Positions 37,099 through 45,779 of a DNA stretch of 64,000 nt are shown piece after piece. Source of the stretch: an uncultured Agrobacterium sp. (GTDB taxonomy: Bacteria > Pseudomonadota > Alphaproteobacteria > Rhizobiales > Rhizobiaceae); NCBI GenBank assembly GCA_913777615.1, contig CAJYTK010000022.1:1-64000 (forward strand). The letters run 5' to 3'. How positions within the stretch are numbered: the first letter of the stretch is position 1; every line of letters starts with the position of its first letter. The notes below the pieces were generated by a model that had not been told where the DNA came from, made no database searches, and saw only the letters and a program-made list of their open reading frames with translations. The position numbers were made by a program, and so were the translations under genes.

Positions 37099-37737
37099 TC
37101 AGCGTACCACGATGTAACGGTCAGAGCGGTGATTGATGGCGAGGAACATGTTGAGGAAAAAGGCGCCGACGATGGAGTAGAGCACTGTCTTAGGCTCGAT
37201 GACGGCGAAGGCGGCGACCATGACGCAAGCGTCGAAGGCAAGCTGTATCAGACCGGCGCGGATGCCGAAGCGATCCTGAATGTAAATTGCAAGAATGCCG
37301 ATGCCGCCAAGGCTGGCGCGATGGCGATAGAGCGCAAGAAGTCCGTAACCCAGCAAGAGCCCGCCGAGAATGGCAGCCCAAAGCGGATTGACGCTGTCGA
37401 TCACCATCCAGCGCGATTCCAACTCCGTCAACACAGAAACCAGGCCGATTGCGACGAAGGTTTTCAGCGAGAAGGCAAGGCCGAGACGACGGAAGGAAAG
37501 ATAGTAGAAGGGCAGATTAACGAGGAAGAACAGCAGGCCGAAGCTGATGCCGAAAGCATAGTGGATCAAAAAGGCGACGCCAGCTGTACCGCCGGTCAAC
37601 AGACCGACCTTGTTGAGGATGTAAAATCCAAGCGCGGAAACGATACCTCCGGTCACGATGCCCTGAACATCTTCGATCGGCGAGTGCTTGGCAGGGTCCA
37701 CACTCCACATGCCATAGACGCTTCTGGTGAATGCCAT
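37099..37737 (-). CDS. YitT family membrane protein (copy 2)
   Basis: 212 residues, same family and length as the downstream neighbour. Shared segments include GLLTGGTAGVAFLIHYAFGISFGLLFFLVNLPFYYLSFRRLGLAF and HRASLGGIGILAIYIQDRFGIRAGL, and both end with NHR-x-DRYI. The N-termini differ (SVYGMWSVDPAKHSPIEDVQG here). The extent of divergence suggests an old duplication. Function unknown. Confidence 0.85.
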   Translation of the reverse strand: MAFTRSVYGMWSVDPAKHSPIEDVQGIVTGGIVSALGFYILNKVGLLTGGTAGVAFLIHYAFGISFGLLFFLVNLPFYYLSFRRLGLAFSLKTFVAIGLVSVLTELESRWMVIDSVNPLWAAILGGLLLGYGLLALYRHRASLGGIGILAIYIQDRFGIRAGLIQLAFDACVMVAAFAVIEPKTVLYSIVGAFFLNMFLAINHRSDRYIVVR

Positions 37738-37900
37738 GCGAAATTCCCTCGACAGGACCTGATTTTCTTGAGGTGCGCCACAGGCCTTTACTGTCGTGAA
37801 AGCCTTTAGACGCAGCTATTTTGCACCGCAAAAGCGCCTCATACAACACGCTTGTGTCAGCAATGCTGACCAACCCAAAAGATTGCAAGAAACGAAAAGA

Positions 37901-38845
37901 TCATGCCCGTCTCGCGGCAAGAAATAGAATGCCGGAGAGTGGTTTTCCGGCATCCTTGCGAATGGTGGTTTTGCGTTTTTGCAGCACCTGCATGTCGAAG
38001 GCGGCGAGGAGGTTGCGGATGTAAGTTTCCGAATGGGCGTAGCGCAGTGACGGTTGCAGGACGAAACCCTCGTCGTCACCCGCATCTTCCACCGAGAAGG
38101 CAAAGATCCCTCCTTCGGAAAGCAGCGCCAGCACCAGCGGCATGACGGTTTCCAGGCTGCCGAGATACATCATCACATCCGCTGCCGCGACGAGATCCGC
38201 GCGACCTTTCGCATGTTCGTCGACAAAGAGGCCTGACGCCTCCTCATCCAGAGAAAGATCGGCTTGCGCGAGATGATCGTAGATGCCCTTCTCTTCCGCC
38301 TTCGCCAGCATGTTGGTTGAGATATCGAAGCCCTCTAGCCGCTTGGCCCAATCGCGGATTTCCATACCCAGCAACCCCGTGCCACAGCCGATATCCACGA
38401 CGCAGCGAAAGCTGTCTCCTGGCGGCCGCGCCGTTTCGATCAGAGCCGCCAGTTTTTCCGGAACGCTATAATCCAGTTTCTTCACCAGCGATGTTTCGAA
38501 GCGCTCGGCATAATCATCGAAGAGACCTTCAACGTAGCGGCTGGGCGGCTGCTCTGGCGTTTCGGCAGCCCCTAGCACTGCAAGTTTCAGAGGAGCTGCA
38601 AAAATGCCTTCCTCATCAAGCTCGGCTACTTTCTCGTAAGCTTTGACTGCCTGGTCGCGCTGGCCCGACTTTTCGCTGTATTCCCCCAGACGAAACCAGC
38701 CTGCGGCCCAGAGCGGCGCTAGTTCCAGCGCCTGTTCGATCAATTCCGCCGCTGCATGGTGGTCGCCGCTCTCTGCCAGCATGCGGGCATAATCGGCACG
38801 ACGATCAGCAATGACGTCGCCGGAGGAATGCTGGTTCTGAGCCAT
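37901..38845 (-). CDS. TPR-containing class I SAM-dependent methyltransferase
   Basis: 314 residues. N-terminal TPR-like helices at about 10-90 (DRRADYARMLAESGDHHAAAELIEQALELAPLWAAGWFRLGEYSEKSGQRDQAVKAYEKVAELD) are followed by a Rossmann methyltransferase domain with motif I CVVDIGCGTGLLGMEI near 150-165 and motif II/III acidic LEGFDIST. Relatives are annotated as methyltransferases acting on unknown, possibly protein, substrates. It is monocistronic. Confidence 0.85.
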   Translation of the reverse strand: MAQNQHSSGDVIADRRADYARMLAESGDHHAAAELIEQALELAPLWAAGWFRLGEYSEKSGQRDQAVKAYEKVAELDEEGIFAAPLKLAVLGAAETPEQPPSRYVEGLFDDYAERFETSLVKKLDYSVPEKLAALIETARPPGDSFRCVVDIGCGTGLLGMEIRDWAKRLEGFDISTNMLAKAEEKGIYDHLAQADLSLDEEASGLFVDEHAKGRADLVAAADVMMYLGSLETVMPLVLALLSEGGIFAFSVEDAGDDEGFVLQPSLRYAHSETYIRNLLAAFDMQVLQKRKTTIRKDAGKPLSGILFLAARRA

Positions 38846-39053
38846 TCACGAATTTTTCCTGAAAGAGGTGGGCTCTCTTTCATCAAGCCATAAAAAAACT
38901 CAAGTCCTATTTCATCGCAAACGCCGACGTGACGGTGTAAAGCCCCTTATGCTTGCATCGAAGCGCCATGCTTCATATGTCTTGATCGAGGTTTGAGAGT
39001 GCATGTCATCGCCGCAAGGATGCGGGTCTGTGGCATGCTTTAGGAGATTGCCG

Positions 39054-39317
39054 ATGGCCGGTGAGGTCAATAAGGTGCTGGGTGACAGCGTTGGACGCAC
39101 GATCGTCAAGCTGCTGGTGATATCGCTGATCGTCGGATTTCTGATGGCCGTTTTCGGTCTGACGCCGTGGAGCATCATCTATGGTGTGCGCGATTTCGTT
39201 CTGAACCTGTGGTACTCCGGCTTCCATGCGCTTGGCAGCATCGGCGATTATCTTCTGGCGGGTGCGGTAATCGTCATCCCTGTATTCATTGTTCTCAGAC
39301 TTCTAAGCTTGCGCTGA
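39054..39317 (+). CDS. DUF6460 small membrane protein
   Basis: 87 residues from ATG 39054 (MAGEVNKVLGDSVGRTIVKLLVIS) with TAGGAG upstream; 17 codons before it are open but lack a site. Two membrane helices (LLVISLIVGFLMAVFGLTPW and YLLAGAVIVIPVFIVLRLLSL) flank a short amphipathic piece. The family is alphaproteobacterial and of unknown function. Its stop lies one base before the next start, so the pair is probably translated together. Confidence 0.75.
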   Translation: MAGEVNKVLGDSVGRTIVKLLVISLIVGFLMAVFGLTPWSIIYGVRDFVLNLWYSGFHALGSIGDYLLAGAVIVIPVFIVLRLLSLR

Positions 39318-39318
39318 T

Positions 39319-39816
39319 ATGACCGACCATTCCCTGACGACCCTCTCCCGGCGCGGCTTCGTGCTGCTTTCCGCTGGCTCCGTTCTATCCGCCTGCGTGT
39401 CCGTCCCTACCAATAAGGGCCTGCCTTCCGGCACGCGGGACGAGACGGCGGCGGCACTGCCGATGGTAAACGAGCTTCGCCGCTCCAAGGGCCTCTCTAC
39501 GCTCTCCGCCAACCCGGCGGCTCAGCAGGCCGCCATCTATCAAGCCAACCGCATGGTGAAGGCGCAGAAGATGGCGCATCTCATTGGCCTCACTGACAGT
39601 TTCCTTATCCGCATGAAAAACGGGAACGTGCCTTTGCCGGCGGCAGAAAATGTCGCGGCAGGTCAAGACACGGTCGAGCGGGTGGTCAAAGCCTGGATCG
39701 GCTCACCGCATCATTTGGAAAACATGCTTGGTAATTACGGCGGCCTTGGCGTCGCTGTCGCCTATGACAGCGCGGCTAAGAACCGGCCTTATTGGGCCAT
39801 GGTGCTATGTGCTTGA
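39319..39816 (+). CDS. CAP-domain lipoprotein
   Basis: 165 residues with a lipoprotein signal: twin-arginine-like SRRGF, hydrophobic core, lipobox LSAC (Cys26). The CAP/SCP-PR1 domain follows, with MVNELRRSKGLSTLSANPAAQQAAIYQANRM, AENVAAGQDTVERVVKAWIGSPHHLENML and the closing YWAMVLCA. Bacterial CAP proteins are exported and of varied or unknown activity. It begins one base after the DUF6460 gene. Confidence 0.82.
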   Translation: MTDHSLTTLSRRGFVLLSAGSVLSACVSVPTNKGLPSGTRDETAAALPMVNELRRSKGLSTLSANPAAQQAAIYQANRMVKAQKMAHLIGLTDSFLIRMKNGNVPLPAAENVAAGQDTVERVVKAWIGSPHHLENMLGNYGGLGVAVAYDSAAKNRPYWAMVLCA

Positions 39817-39924
39817 TGAATCCTCGCCTCAAGGGCGAGGATGACCGCAGAGAATGGACTGGTCGTCGTTTCCAATCGCATCCGCTAGAGGCATGTATGC
39901 ACATCTGAGGGGTGTGACGCGTTC

Positions 39925-41013
39925 TTAAATCGCCCGCGCCGCCCAGCTTTCCAGTGAACTGTCACGCAACTGGCGAATGTTCGTCACGCCATCGCGCTCC
40001 AGCAGCTTCGACAACCCGCGAACAATCGTGCCTGGCAGACCCGGCCCCTCATAGACCATGCAGGAATAGAGCTGCACCAGATCGGCCCCTGCCCTGATCT
40101 TTTCCAGCGCGGTCTCTGCAGATGAAACCCCACCCACACCGATGATCGGCAGATCCGGGCCGACGCGCTTGCGCATCTTTGCCAATACTGCAGTGGAACG
40201 CTCGAACAGCGGTTTGCCGGAGAGGCCACCGGTTTCGTTATTGTTGCTGCCCGGCCTCAAGCCCTCGCGAGACAGCGTCGTGTTGGAAATAATCAGACCA
40301 TCCAGCCTGTGCGACAGAACCTCGGCGGCGATGTCGTCGAGCCCCTCCTCCGTCAGATCGGGCGCAATCTTCAGGAAAACGGGGATATGGCGGGACAACT
40401 TCTGAGCTTCGCGGTCGCGCTGCGCCAGTACGGCGGAAAGCAGTGCCGCCAAGCTGTCGCGCGCCTGAAGATCGCGAAGGCCAGGCGTGTTGGGAGAGGA
40501 GATGTTGGCGGTAAAATAGGACGCTACAGCAGAGAAGGTTTCGATGCCCTTCACATAATCGGCGATGCGGTCTTCGCTATCCTTGTTCGCACCAATATTG
40601 ACACCGACAATACCGCGCAGACCCGCAGCGATAAGGCGCGAGAGTGCTGCCGCATGTCCTTCATTGTTGAAGCCGAGACGGTTTATCACGGCCTCGTTTT
40701 CCACCAGACGGAAAATGCGCGGTTTTGGATTACCTGCCTGCGCGCGGGGCGTCACCGTACCGATTTCGGTAAAGCCGAAGCCGAGCTTGAGGAGCGGTCC
40801 GGGAACTTCGGCGTTCTTGTCGTAGCCTGCCGCCATGCCAAGAGGATTGGGAAAGACCAGTCCTGCCACTGTCTGTTGCAGGCGAGGATCGTGCGGCACG
40901 TGGCAGGTGGGCATAAAGCCGCTGCGCAGTGCCGCAATCGACATGCCATGCGCCACTTCGGGATCGAGCAGGAAAAGGCCCTTGCGGCCAAGGGAGGAAA
41001 ACAATCCGCTCAT
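39925..41013 (-). CDS. pyrD: Dihydroorotate dehydrogenase (quinone)
   Basis: 362 residues from ATG 41013 with GGAG eight bases upstream; a TTG two codons earlier is possible. Class 2 enzyme: an N-terminal amphipathic membrane-association segment, FMN-binding PLGMAAGYDKNAEVPGPLLKLGFGFTEIGTVTP, the catalytic serine region NISSPNTPGLRDLQ, LKIAPDLTEEGLDDI and the phosphate site IIGVGGVSSAETALEKIRAGADLVQLYS. It oxidises dihydroorotate in pyrimidine synthesis and passes electrons to the quinone pool. It starts three bases after the stop of the DUF952 gene. Confidence 0.96.
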   Translation of the reverse strand: MSGLFSSLGRKGLFLLDPEVAHGMSIAALRSGFMPTCHVPHDPRLQQTVAGLVFPNPLGMAAGYDKNAEVPGPLLKLGFGFTEIGTVTPRAQAGNPKPRIFRLVENEAVINRLGFNNEGHAAALSRLIAAGLRGIVGVNIGANKDSEDRIADYVKGIETFSAVASYFTANISSPNTPGLRDLQARDSLAALLSAVLAQRDREAQKLSRHIPVFLKIAPDLTEEGLDDIAAEVLSHRLDGLIISNTTLSREGLRPGSNNNETGGLSGKPLFERSTAVLAKMRKRVGPDLPIIGVGGVSSAETALEKIRAGADLVQLYSCMVYEGPGLPGTIVRGLSKLLERDGVTNIRQLRDSSLESWAARAI

Positions 41014-41015
41014 AG

Positions 41016-41366
41016 TCAAATCTCCGGAAACTGATGGGCGCCGTCGTCACCAAGCGTCAGCGGCGTTTCCCACAAAACAGCGTCTAGCGGAAGCTCGCCA
41101 TAGAGATGCGGAAAGAGAGCGCCGCCGCGAGAGGGTTCGAAAACCAGCTTGTCGCCAAGTGCCCCGCCATCGACTGCGATCAGGAGCAGATCCTGCTGGT
41201 CGGCGAAGTGACGAGCTGCCGTTTCCTTCACCTGGCCGGCCGTGGAGAAATGGATATAGCCATCTGTCAGATCGATCTCCGCCCCCTTGAAAACGCCCTC
41301 CTGCTTCGCTTTCAACCACAAGGCCTCTGGTACGATTTTATAGATGACGGGGGGCGTGTTGGTCAT
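41016..41366 (-). CDS. DUF952 family protein
   Basis: 116 residues with the DUF952 start VIYKIVPEALWLKAKQEGVFKGAEIDLTDGYIHFSTAGQVKETAARHF and an LVFEPSRGGALFPHLYGELPLDAVLWE ending. The family resembles an RNA 2'-phosphotransferase/ADP-ribosyl fold fragment and has no proven role. It precedes pyrD directly on the same strand, a common rhizobial arrangement, so the two share a transcript. Confidence 0.88.
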   Translation of the reverse strand: MTNTPPVIYKIVPEALWLKAKQEGVFKGAEIDLTDGYIHFSTAGQVKETAARHFADQQDLLLIAVDGGALGDKLVFEPSRGGALFPHLYGELPLDAVLWETPLTLGDDGAHQFPEI

Positions 41367-41579
41367 CGGGCATCTCCTTCATGTCAGGGCGGTTTGCCGC
41401 AAATGGTGGGCATTGTCTATTGCTTCACATAGATTTTTACCCCTGAGCGGCGTGCAGGGAAGCTTGAGTGCAATCTAATGCTTGTGTTGCAGCCGATTTG
41501 GCGCAATCTTGACGATGCAGCCGGACATGACGCTGCGGGAGGAAGAGTCGCATGAAATGCTCTTGGGAGGGGGCGCGGC

Positions 41580-42230
41580 ATGGCAGAACTCACGATTATC
41601 ATAGCAGATGACCATCCGCTGTTTCGCGGTGCGCTTCGCCAGGCGGTGGATGGTCTTGAAGGCAACAATATTTTCATAGAGGCGGGCGATTTCGACGCCG
41701 CCAGACGCTGCGCGGAAGATCAGCCGGAAGCCGATCTCATGTTGCTCGATCTTGCCATGCCCGGGGTCAGCGGGTTTTCCGGACTGATGGCACTTCGGGC
41801 GGAATTTTCCAGTCTGCCCATCATCATCGTTTCGGCGACCGACGACCCGGCGACCATGCGCCGCGCCATCGAACTTGGAGCATCCGGCTTCATCTCCAAA
41901 TCGTCCGGCATAGACGATATCCGCACGGCCATCCGCACTGTGCTTGCCGGCGATGTCTGGATCCCGGCGTCCTGTCAGTCCAGCCGCGATCAGGATGCCG
42001 ATATGGCCGACCTGATCAACAGGCTGCGCACGCTGACACCACAGCAAAGCCGTGTGCTTGGCATGTTGGGAGAAGGTCTGCTCAACAAGCAGATCGCCTA
42101 CGAGCTTAACGTCTCCGAAGCGACGATCAAGGCGCACGTATCGGCCATTCTGTTGAAGCTCAATGTGGACAGCAGAACGCAGGCGGTGATCCAACTTTCC
42201 AAGCTGAACCAGCCTGCGCTTGTTGCGTGA
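41580..42230 (+). CDS. NarL/FixJ-type response regulator
   Basis: 216 residues. The receiver domain has the acidic pair IIIADDHP (D10, D11), phosphoacceptor Asp57 (LMLLDLAMPGVSG), VSATDD and SKSSG lysine. The C-terminal LuxR helix-turn-helix is LTPQQSRVLGMLGEGLLNKQIAYELNVSEATIKAHVSAILLKLNVDSRTQAV. The ATG is preceded by GGGAGGGGG. No kinase gene is adjacent, so it is an orphan here. Confidence 0.92.
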   Translation: MAELTIIIADDHPLFRGALRQAVDGLEGNNIFIEAGDFDAARRCAEDQPEADLMLLDLAMPGVSGFSGLMALRAEFSSLPIIIVSATDDPATMRRAIELGASGFISKSSGIDDIRTAIRTVLAGDVWIPASCQSSRDQDADMADLINRLRTLTPQQSRVLGMLGEGLLNKQIAYELNVSEATIKAHVSAILLKLNVDSRTQAVIQLSKLNQPALVA

Positions 42231-42261
42231 CGGCTGGCCCGTACTTGCGGCCTTCGCGGCG

Positions 42262-43131
42262 TCAGAAGAGCCCGTAAGGGAAATAACGGCGATAGATTTC
42301 CTCCAGTCGCCCGTTGCGCGACAGTGTTGCGAGCGCCTGGTCGAAAGCAGGCACCAACCTGTTTTCGGGATCGACCGTCATGATCGAAAGCCCCTCACCA
42401 AGGAACTTATCGGACATATAGGGGCCGTCGAACATGGCGCAGCAATTGTCCGACGCGGTGCCAGCCACCCAGAATGGCAAACGCAAGCTATCGGCAAAGA
42501 CCGCATCGACCTTGCCGGTTTTCAGCGCTTCATACATGGTCTCGTAGCCGCTAAAACCCGTCGGGACGACTTTGGGGAAGAAAGCTTTGAGCATCGCCTC
42601 GTGGCGGGAATTGCTGACGACGCCGACCTTCTTGCCAGTTAGTGCGGCGGCTGCCGATTGCCCTTCCAGCTTGGCGGCTTTCGAGACCGCAAAACGCGCC
42701 GGCAAGAGCAGATAGGGTCGCGTGAAGCTGAAGCTTTTGCGTAAGTCCGACGTCGAAGCGACGCCCGACATGACGGCCTCCCCCTCGCCCAATTCCAGCG
42801 CCGCCTCAAGTTCATCGAAGGGAAGCGCCTGCACCTGGCATTTGCTTTCGATCTTCAACTGGGCGCAAATCTCACGCGCAAGATCGACATGGAAGCCTAC
42901 CAGCCGCCCATCCTGATCGGTGAAATTGAAGGGCGGGAAATCAACCGACATCAGGAACCGCACGCGGGGAACCGATGACAGATCGGCGCCGGGTAAGCGC
43001 TCCTGCTTGTCGAACAAAACGGGCAGGTTTCCGCTTTCGGCTCGCGCAATGCTGCTCGCAGCTAAAGCCGCAATGCATACAAGCGATATGCGGAGACCGA
43101 GATTTTTCAATCGTGCCATCAAGGAGCGCAT
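42262..43131 (-). CDS. Periplasmic substrate-binding protein, amino-acid type (SBP family 3)
   Basis: 289 residues from ATG 43131; the frame is open far upstream but the signal peptide (LRISLVCIAALAASSIARA) fixes the start here or four codons later. The fold markers are VRFLMSVDFPPFNFTDQDGRLVGFHVDLAREICAQL, FSFTRPYL, KKVGVVSNSRHEAMLKAFFP, YEALKTGKVDAVFADS and LEEIYRRYFPYGLF. It probably binds an amino acid or similar polar compound for an ABC importer. No permease or ATPase lies beside it, and it may feed a transporter encoded elsewhere. Confidence 0.82.
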   Translation of the reverse strand: MRSLMARLKNLGLRISLVCIAALAASSIARAESGNLPVLFDKQERLPGADLSSVPRVRFLMSVDFPPFNFTDQDGRLVGFHVDLAREICAQLKIESKCQVQALPFDELEAALELGEGEAVMSGVASTSDLRKSFSFTRPYLLLPARFAVSKAAKLEGQSAAAALTGKKVGVVSNSRHEAMLKAFFPKVVPTGFSGYETMYEALKTGKVDAVFADSLRLPFWVAGTASDNCCAMFDGPYMSDKFLGEGLSIMTVDPENRLVPAFDQALATLSRNGRLEEIYRRYFPYGLF

Positions 43132-43469
43132 TCGGATGATCCGGCCCGGTATGAAATGAAAAACGCCATCGCTTAAGGGGCGGACACGATGGTGCAGGTC
43201 AGTGATTACGCCTGTGATTATACATAAGATTCGCGCAAAGCCATGCGGTGCCGGGAAGAAATTGCGAACTGCCGATAGGTAATCTCCCGCCGGAACTCGT
43301 GATCTTTCGCAGCGTCGGATGACCATCGAAGCGATAAGCCGCGTCATCTAAACTTCAAAAAAGCGTCCGCGACCTGTCATGCAGCGTTGTTACGACGCCC
43401 CCGGTTTTGCTCGCCGGGCCGAAAAATTCCGCGACCAGGCCATCGTTTCTTTCCAACGAGGCTTCCCTC
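43132..43469. promoter_or_regulatory. Divergent region upstream of ugpB with a possible Pho half-box
   Basis: 338 bases with no gene. CTGTCAT at 43374-43380 matches the conserved half of a PhoB box, but the second repeat, 11 bases on (CGTTGTT), matches poorly. ugp operons of rhizobia are known PhoB targets, so the half-site deserves attention. The ugpB ribosome site just before 43470 is weak. Confidence 0.3.
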
Positions 43470-44813
43470 ATGAAAACGTCGACCCTCTCCTCCTTCGTCG
43501 CATCGCTTGCTGTCGCAGCCGCGCTCGGCACCTCAGCTGCCCATGCTGAAAAGACAAAATTCGAATTCTGGTACGGCCTCTCCGGCGATCTCGGCGAGCG
43601 CGTGCAGGATGCCTGCAAGAAGTTCAACGCGTCGCAGCCGGATTATGAAATCGTCTGCACATCGCAAAACAGCTATGACGCGACGCTGCAGAACACGATT
43701 GCCGCCTATCGCGCAAAGAAGCACCCGGCCATCGCGCAAATTTACGATGCAGGCACGCTGGACATGATGTTGTCCAAGGCCTTCGTTCCAGCCAAGAAGC
43801 TGATGGCCGACAATGGCTACAAGATCGACTGGAGCAACTATTTCCCCGGTATTGCCAACTACTATGCGACGGCAGCCGGCGAGCTTAACTCCTTCCCGTT
43901 CAACTCCTCCACCGCCGTTTTCTACTACAATGTCAGCGCCTTCGAAAAGGCTGGCGTGACCGGCAAGCCGGAGACCTGGGAAGACGTGGCCGAGGCTGCG
44001 AAGAAGCTGAAGGCTGCCGGTTACGAGTGCCCGTTGGCGTTCAATTTCGACACCTGGCCGCTGATCGAGCAGTTCTCCGCCATCCACGACCAGCCGATCG
44101 CCACAGAGGGCAACGGCTACAAGGGCCTGAATGCGGAACTCGTCGTCAACAAGACGAAGGTCGTCGACGAACTCAAGTTCTTCAAGAAGATGCAGGACGA
44201 GAAGCTTTTCGTCGTCAAGACAAAGACGCTCGGCATGGACACCGTTCCCTCCTTCACCTCGCAGACCTGCCAGATGGCAATGAGCTCGATTGCCGACCAC
44301 GGCACCGTCGGCAAGACACTGCCTGAAGGCGTGAAGTGGGATGTTGCCATGCTGCCGGTTTTTAAAGGCACAGAACGCAAGAAATCGCTCGTTGGCGGCG
44401 CTTCGCTCTGGGTCATGGCTGGCCGTCCGGACGCTGAATACAAGGGCGCTGCGGCATTCCTCAACTTCATCGCCCAGCCGGACATGGTCGAATGGTGGTC
44501 TACCGTCACGGGTTACATTCCCGTCACCAAGACCGGCTTCGAAAGCATGAAGAAGAACGGCTTCTACGACAAGGCACCCTACAAGGGCCGTGAAGTCGCC
44601 ATCGAAAGCCTGACGCTGACCGAGCCGACCGATACGACTCGCGGTATCCGCCTCGGCAACTTCACGCAGATCCGCAAGGAACTCTCCACCGCACTCGAGG
44701 CAATCTACATGCAGAACGGCGACGTTCAGCAGGAACTCGACAAGGCCGTCGAGCGCTCGAATGTGGGCCTGCGCCGCTTTGAAAAGACCTTTGCCGGCGT
44801 TTCCATCAACTAA
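43470..44813 (+). CDS. ugpB: sn-glycerol-3-phosphate ABC transporter binding protein UgpB
   Basis: 447 residues from ATG 43470. Signal peptide FVASLAVAAALGTSAAHA, then KTKFEFWYGLSGDLGERVQDACKKFNASQPDYEIV, FPFNSSTAVFYYNVSAFEKAG, the hinge SLVGGASLWVMAGRPDAEYKGAAAFLNFIAQPDMVEWWSTVTGYIPVT and the end AVERSNVGLRRFEKTFAG. These follow E. coli UgpB closely over the full length. It captures glycerol-3-phosphate or its diesters in the periplasm. It heads ugpBAEC plus an isomerase gene. Confidence 0.92.
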   Translation: MKTSTLSSFVASLAVAAALGTSAAHAEKTKFEFWYGLSGDLGERVQDACKKFNASQPDYEIVCTSQNSYDATLQNTIAAYRAKKHPAIAQIYDAGTLDMMLSKAFVPAKKLMADNGYKIDWSNYFPGIANYYATAAGELNSFPFNSSTAVFYYNVSAFEKAGVTGKPETWEDVAEAAKKLKAAGYECPLAFNFDTWPLIEQFSAIHDQPIATEGNGYKGLNAELVVNKTKVVDELKFFKKMQDEKLFVVKTKTLGMDTVPSFTSQTCQMAMSSIADHGTVGKTLPEGVKWDVAMLPVFKGTERKKSLVGGASLWVMAGRPDAEYKGAAAFLNFIAQPDMVEWWSTVTGYIPVTKTGFESMKKNGFYDKAPYKGREVAIESLTLTEPTDTTRGIRLGNFTQIRKELSTALEAIYMQNGDVQQELDKAVERSNVGLRRFEKTFAGVSIN

Positions 44814-44826
44814 GCGCTGATACAAA

Positions 44827-44852
44827 GTGCCATCCGTGAGCGCGGGTGGCAC
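44827..44852 (+). other. Intercistronic hairpin between ugpB and ugpA
   Basis: GTGCCA-T-CC and GG-G-TGGCAC form a stem 13 bases after the ugpB stop, with only a short T stretch (TACTTTTG) behind. Such hairpins after binding-protein genes usually stabilise the ugpB message and reduce read-through into the permease genes. Confidence 0.6.
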
Positions 44853-44881
44853 ACTACTTTTGACTGTCTATTGGAATATCC

Positions 44882-45772
44882 ATGGAAAAGCGCTCCGTCT
44901 TCAAGAGCACCTGGCTACCTCTGCTTTTTGCCCTACCGCAGCTCGCCCTTATTGCCCTTTTCTTCTACTGGCCTGCCGTGGCGGTGGTGAACTGGGCCTT
45001 CACACTGGAGCCGCCTTTCGGCGGAGTGGCCGAGTTTGTCGGCTTTGCCAATTTCCAGGAGACTTTCGCCGATCCGCTCTACTGGAACTCGGTGACCGTC
45101 AGCCTGATCTTCGCCATTGTCGGGCCGTTTTTTGCCATCCTGATCGGCCTCACACTTGCGCTTGCTGTCGACAGGCAATTGCCGGGCTCCGGCTTCTTCC
45201 GCGTTCTCTACATCCTGCCCTTTGCCATTGCCGGTCCTGCGGCGGGCATGGCTTTCCGCTTCATTCTCTCGCCGGAACGCGGCCTGGCCGCCTCTCTCAA
45301 CGCGATCTATCCGGATATCTGGAACCCGGCCAAATTTGGCAGCCATGCGCTGGCGCTTGTCATCATCATCTTCATCTGGAAATGGGCGGGCTACACCTTC
45401 ATCTTCCTGCTGGCCGGTCTGCAATCCGTACCGCGCAGCCTGACGGAAGCGGCTGCGATGGATGGCTCCGGGCCAATCCGCCGGGCCATCGATATTCAGG
45501 TGCCGCTGCTTGCGCCCACCCTGTTTTTCCTGACCGTGACCATGATGACCGAAGGCTTTGTCGGCTCAGACACGTTCGGTATTGTCCACCACACGACTGG
45601 CGGCGGCCCGAACCATGCGACCGAAGTCATGGTGTTTCGCATCGTGCAGGAAGCGTTCCAGGGGCTCAACTATTCGGGTGCCTCGGCGCAGAGCATCATT
45701 CTGATTGGCCTGATCATGGTCTTCACCTTCATCCAGTTCCGCTTCATCGAGCGGCGCGTACATTACAAGTGA
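44882..45772 (+). CDS. ugpA: Glycerol-3-phosphate ABC transporter permease UgpA
   Basis: 296 residues with six membrane helices and the EAA loop SLTEAAAMDGSGPIRRAIDIQVPLLAPT. The N-terminus KSTWLPLLFALPQLALIALFFYWPA and the segment GSDTFGIVHHTTGGGPNHATEVMVFRIVQEAF match UgpA. It pairs with UgpE, encoded seven bases downstream, to form the channel. Confidence 0.92.
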   Translation: MEKRSVFKSTWLPLLFALPQLALIALFFYWPAVAVVNWAFTLEPPFGGVAEFVGFANFQETFADPLYWNSVTVSLIFAIVGPFFAILIGLTLALAVDRQLPGSGFFRVLYILPFAIAGPAAGMAFRFILSPERGLAASLNAIYPDIWNPAKFGSHALALVIIIFIWKWAGYTFIFLLAGLQSVPRSLTEAAAMDGSGPIRRAIDIQVPLLAPTLFFLTVTMMTEGFVGSDTFGIVHHTTGGGPNHATEVMVFRIVQEAFQGLNYSGASAQSIILIGLIMVFTFIQFRFIERRVHYK

Positions 45773-45779
45773 GGCGGCG

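Noticed and set aside
43374..43391. Full Pho box upstream of ugpB
   Set aside because: Only the first CTGTCAT half matches; the second repeat agrees at about three of seven positions, so it is listed only as a possible half-site.
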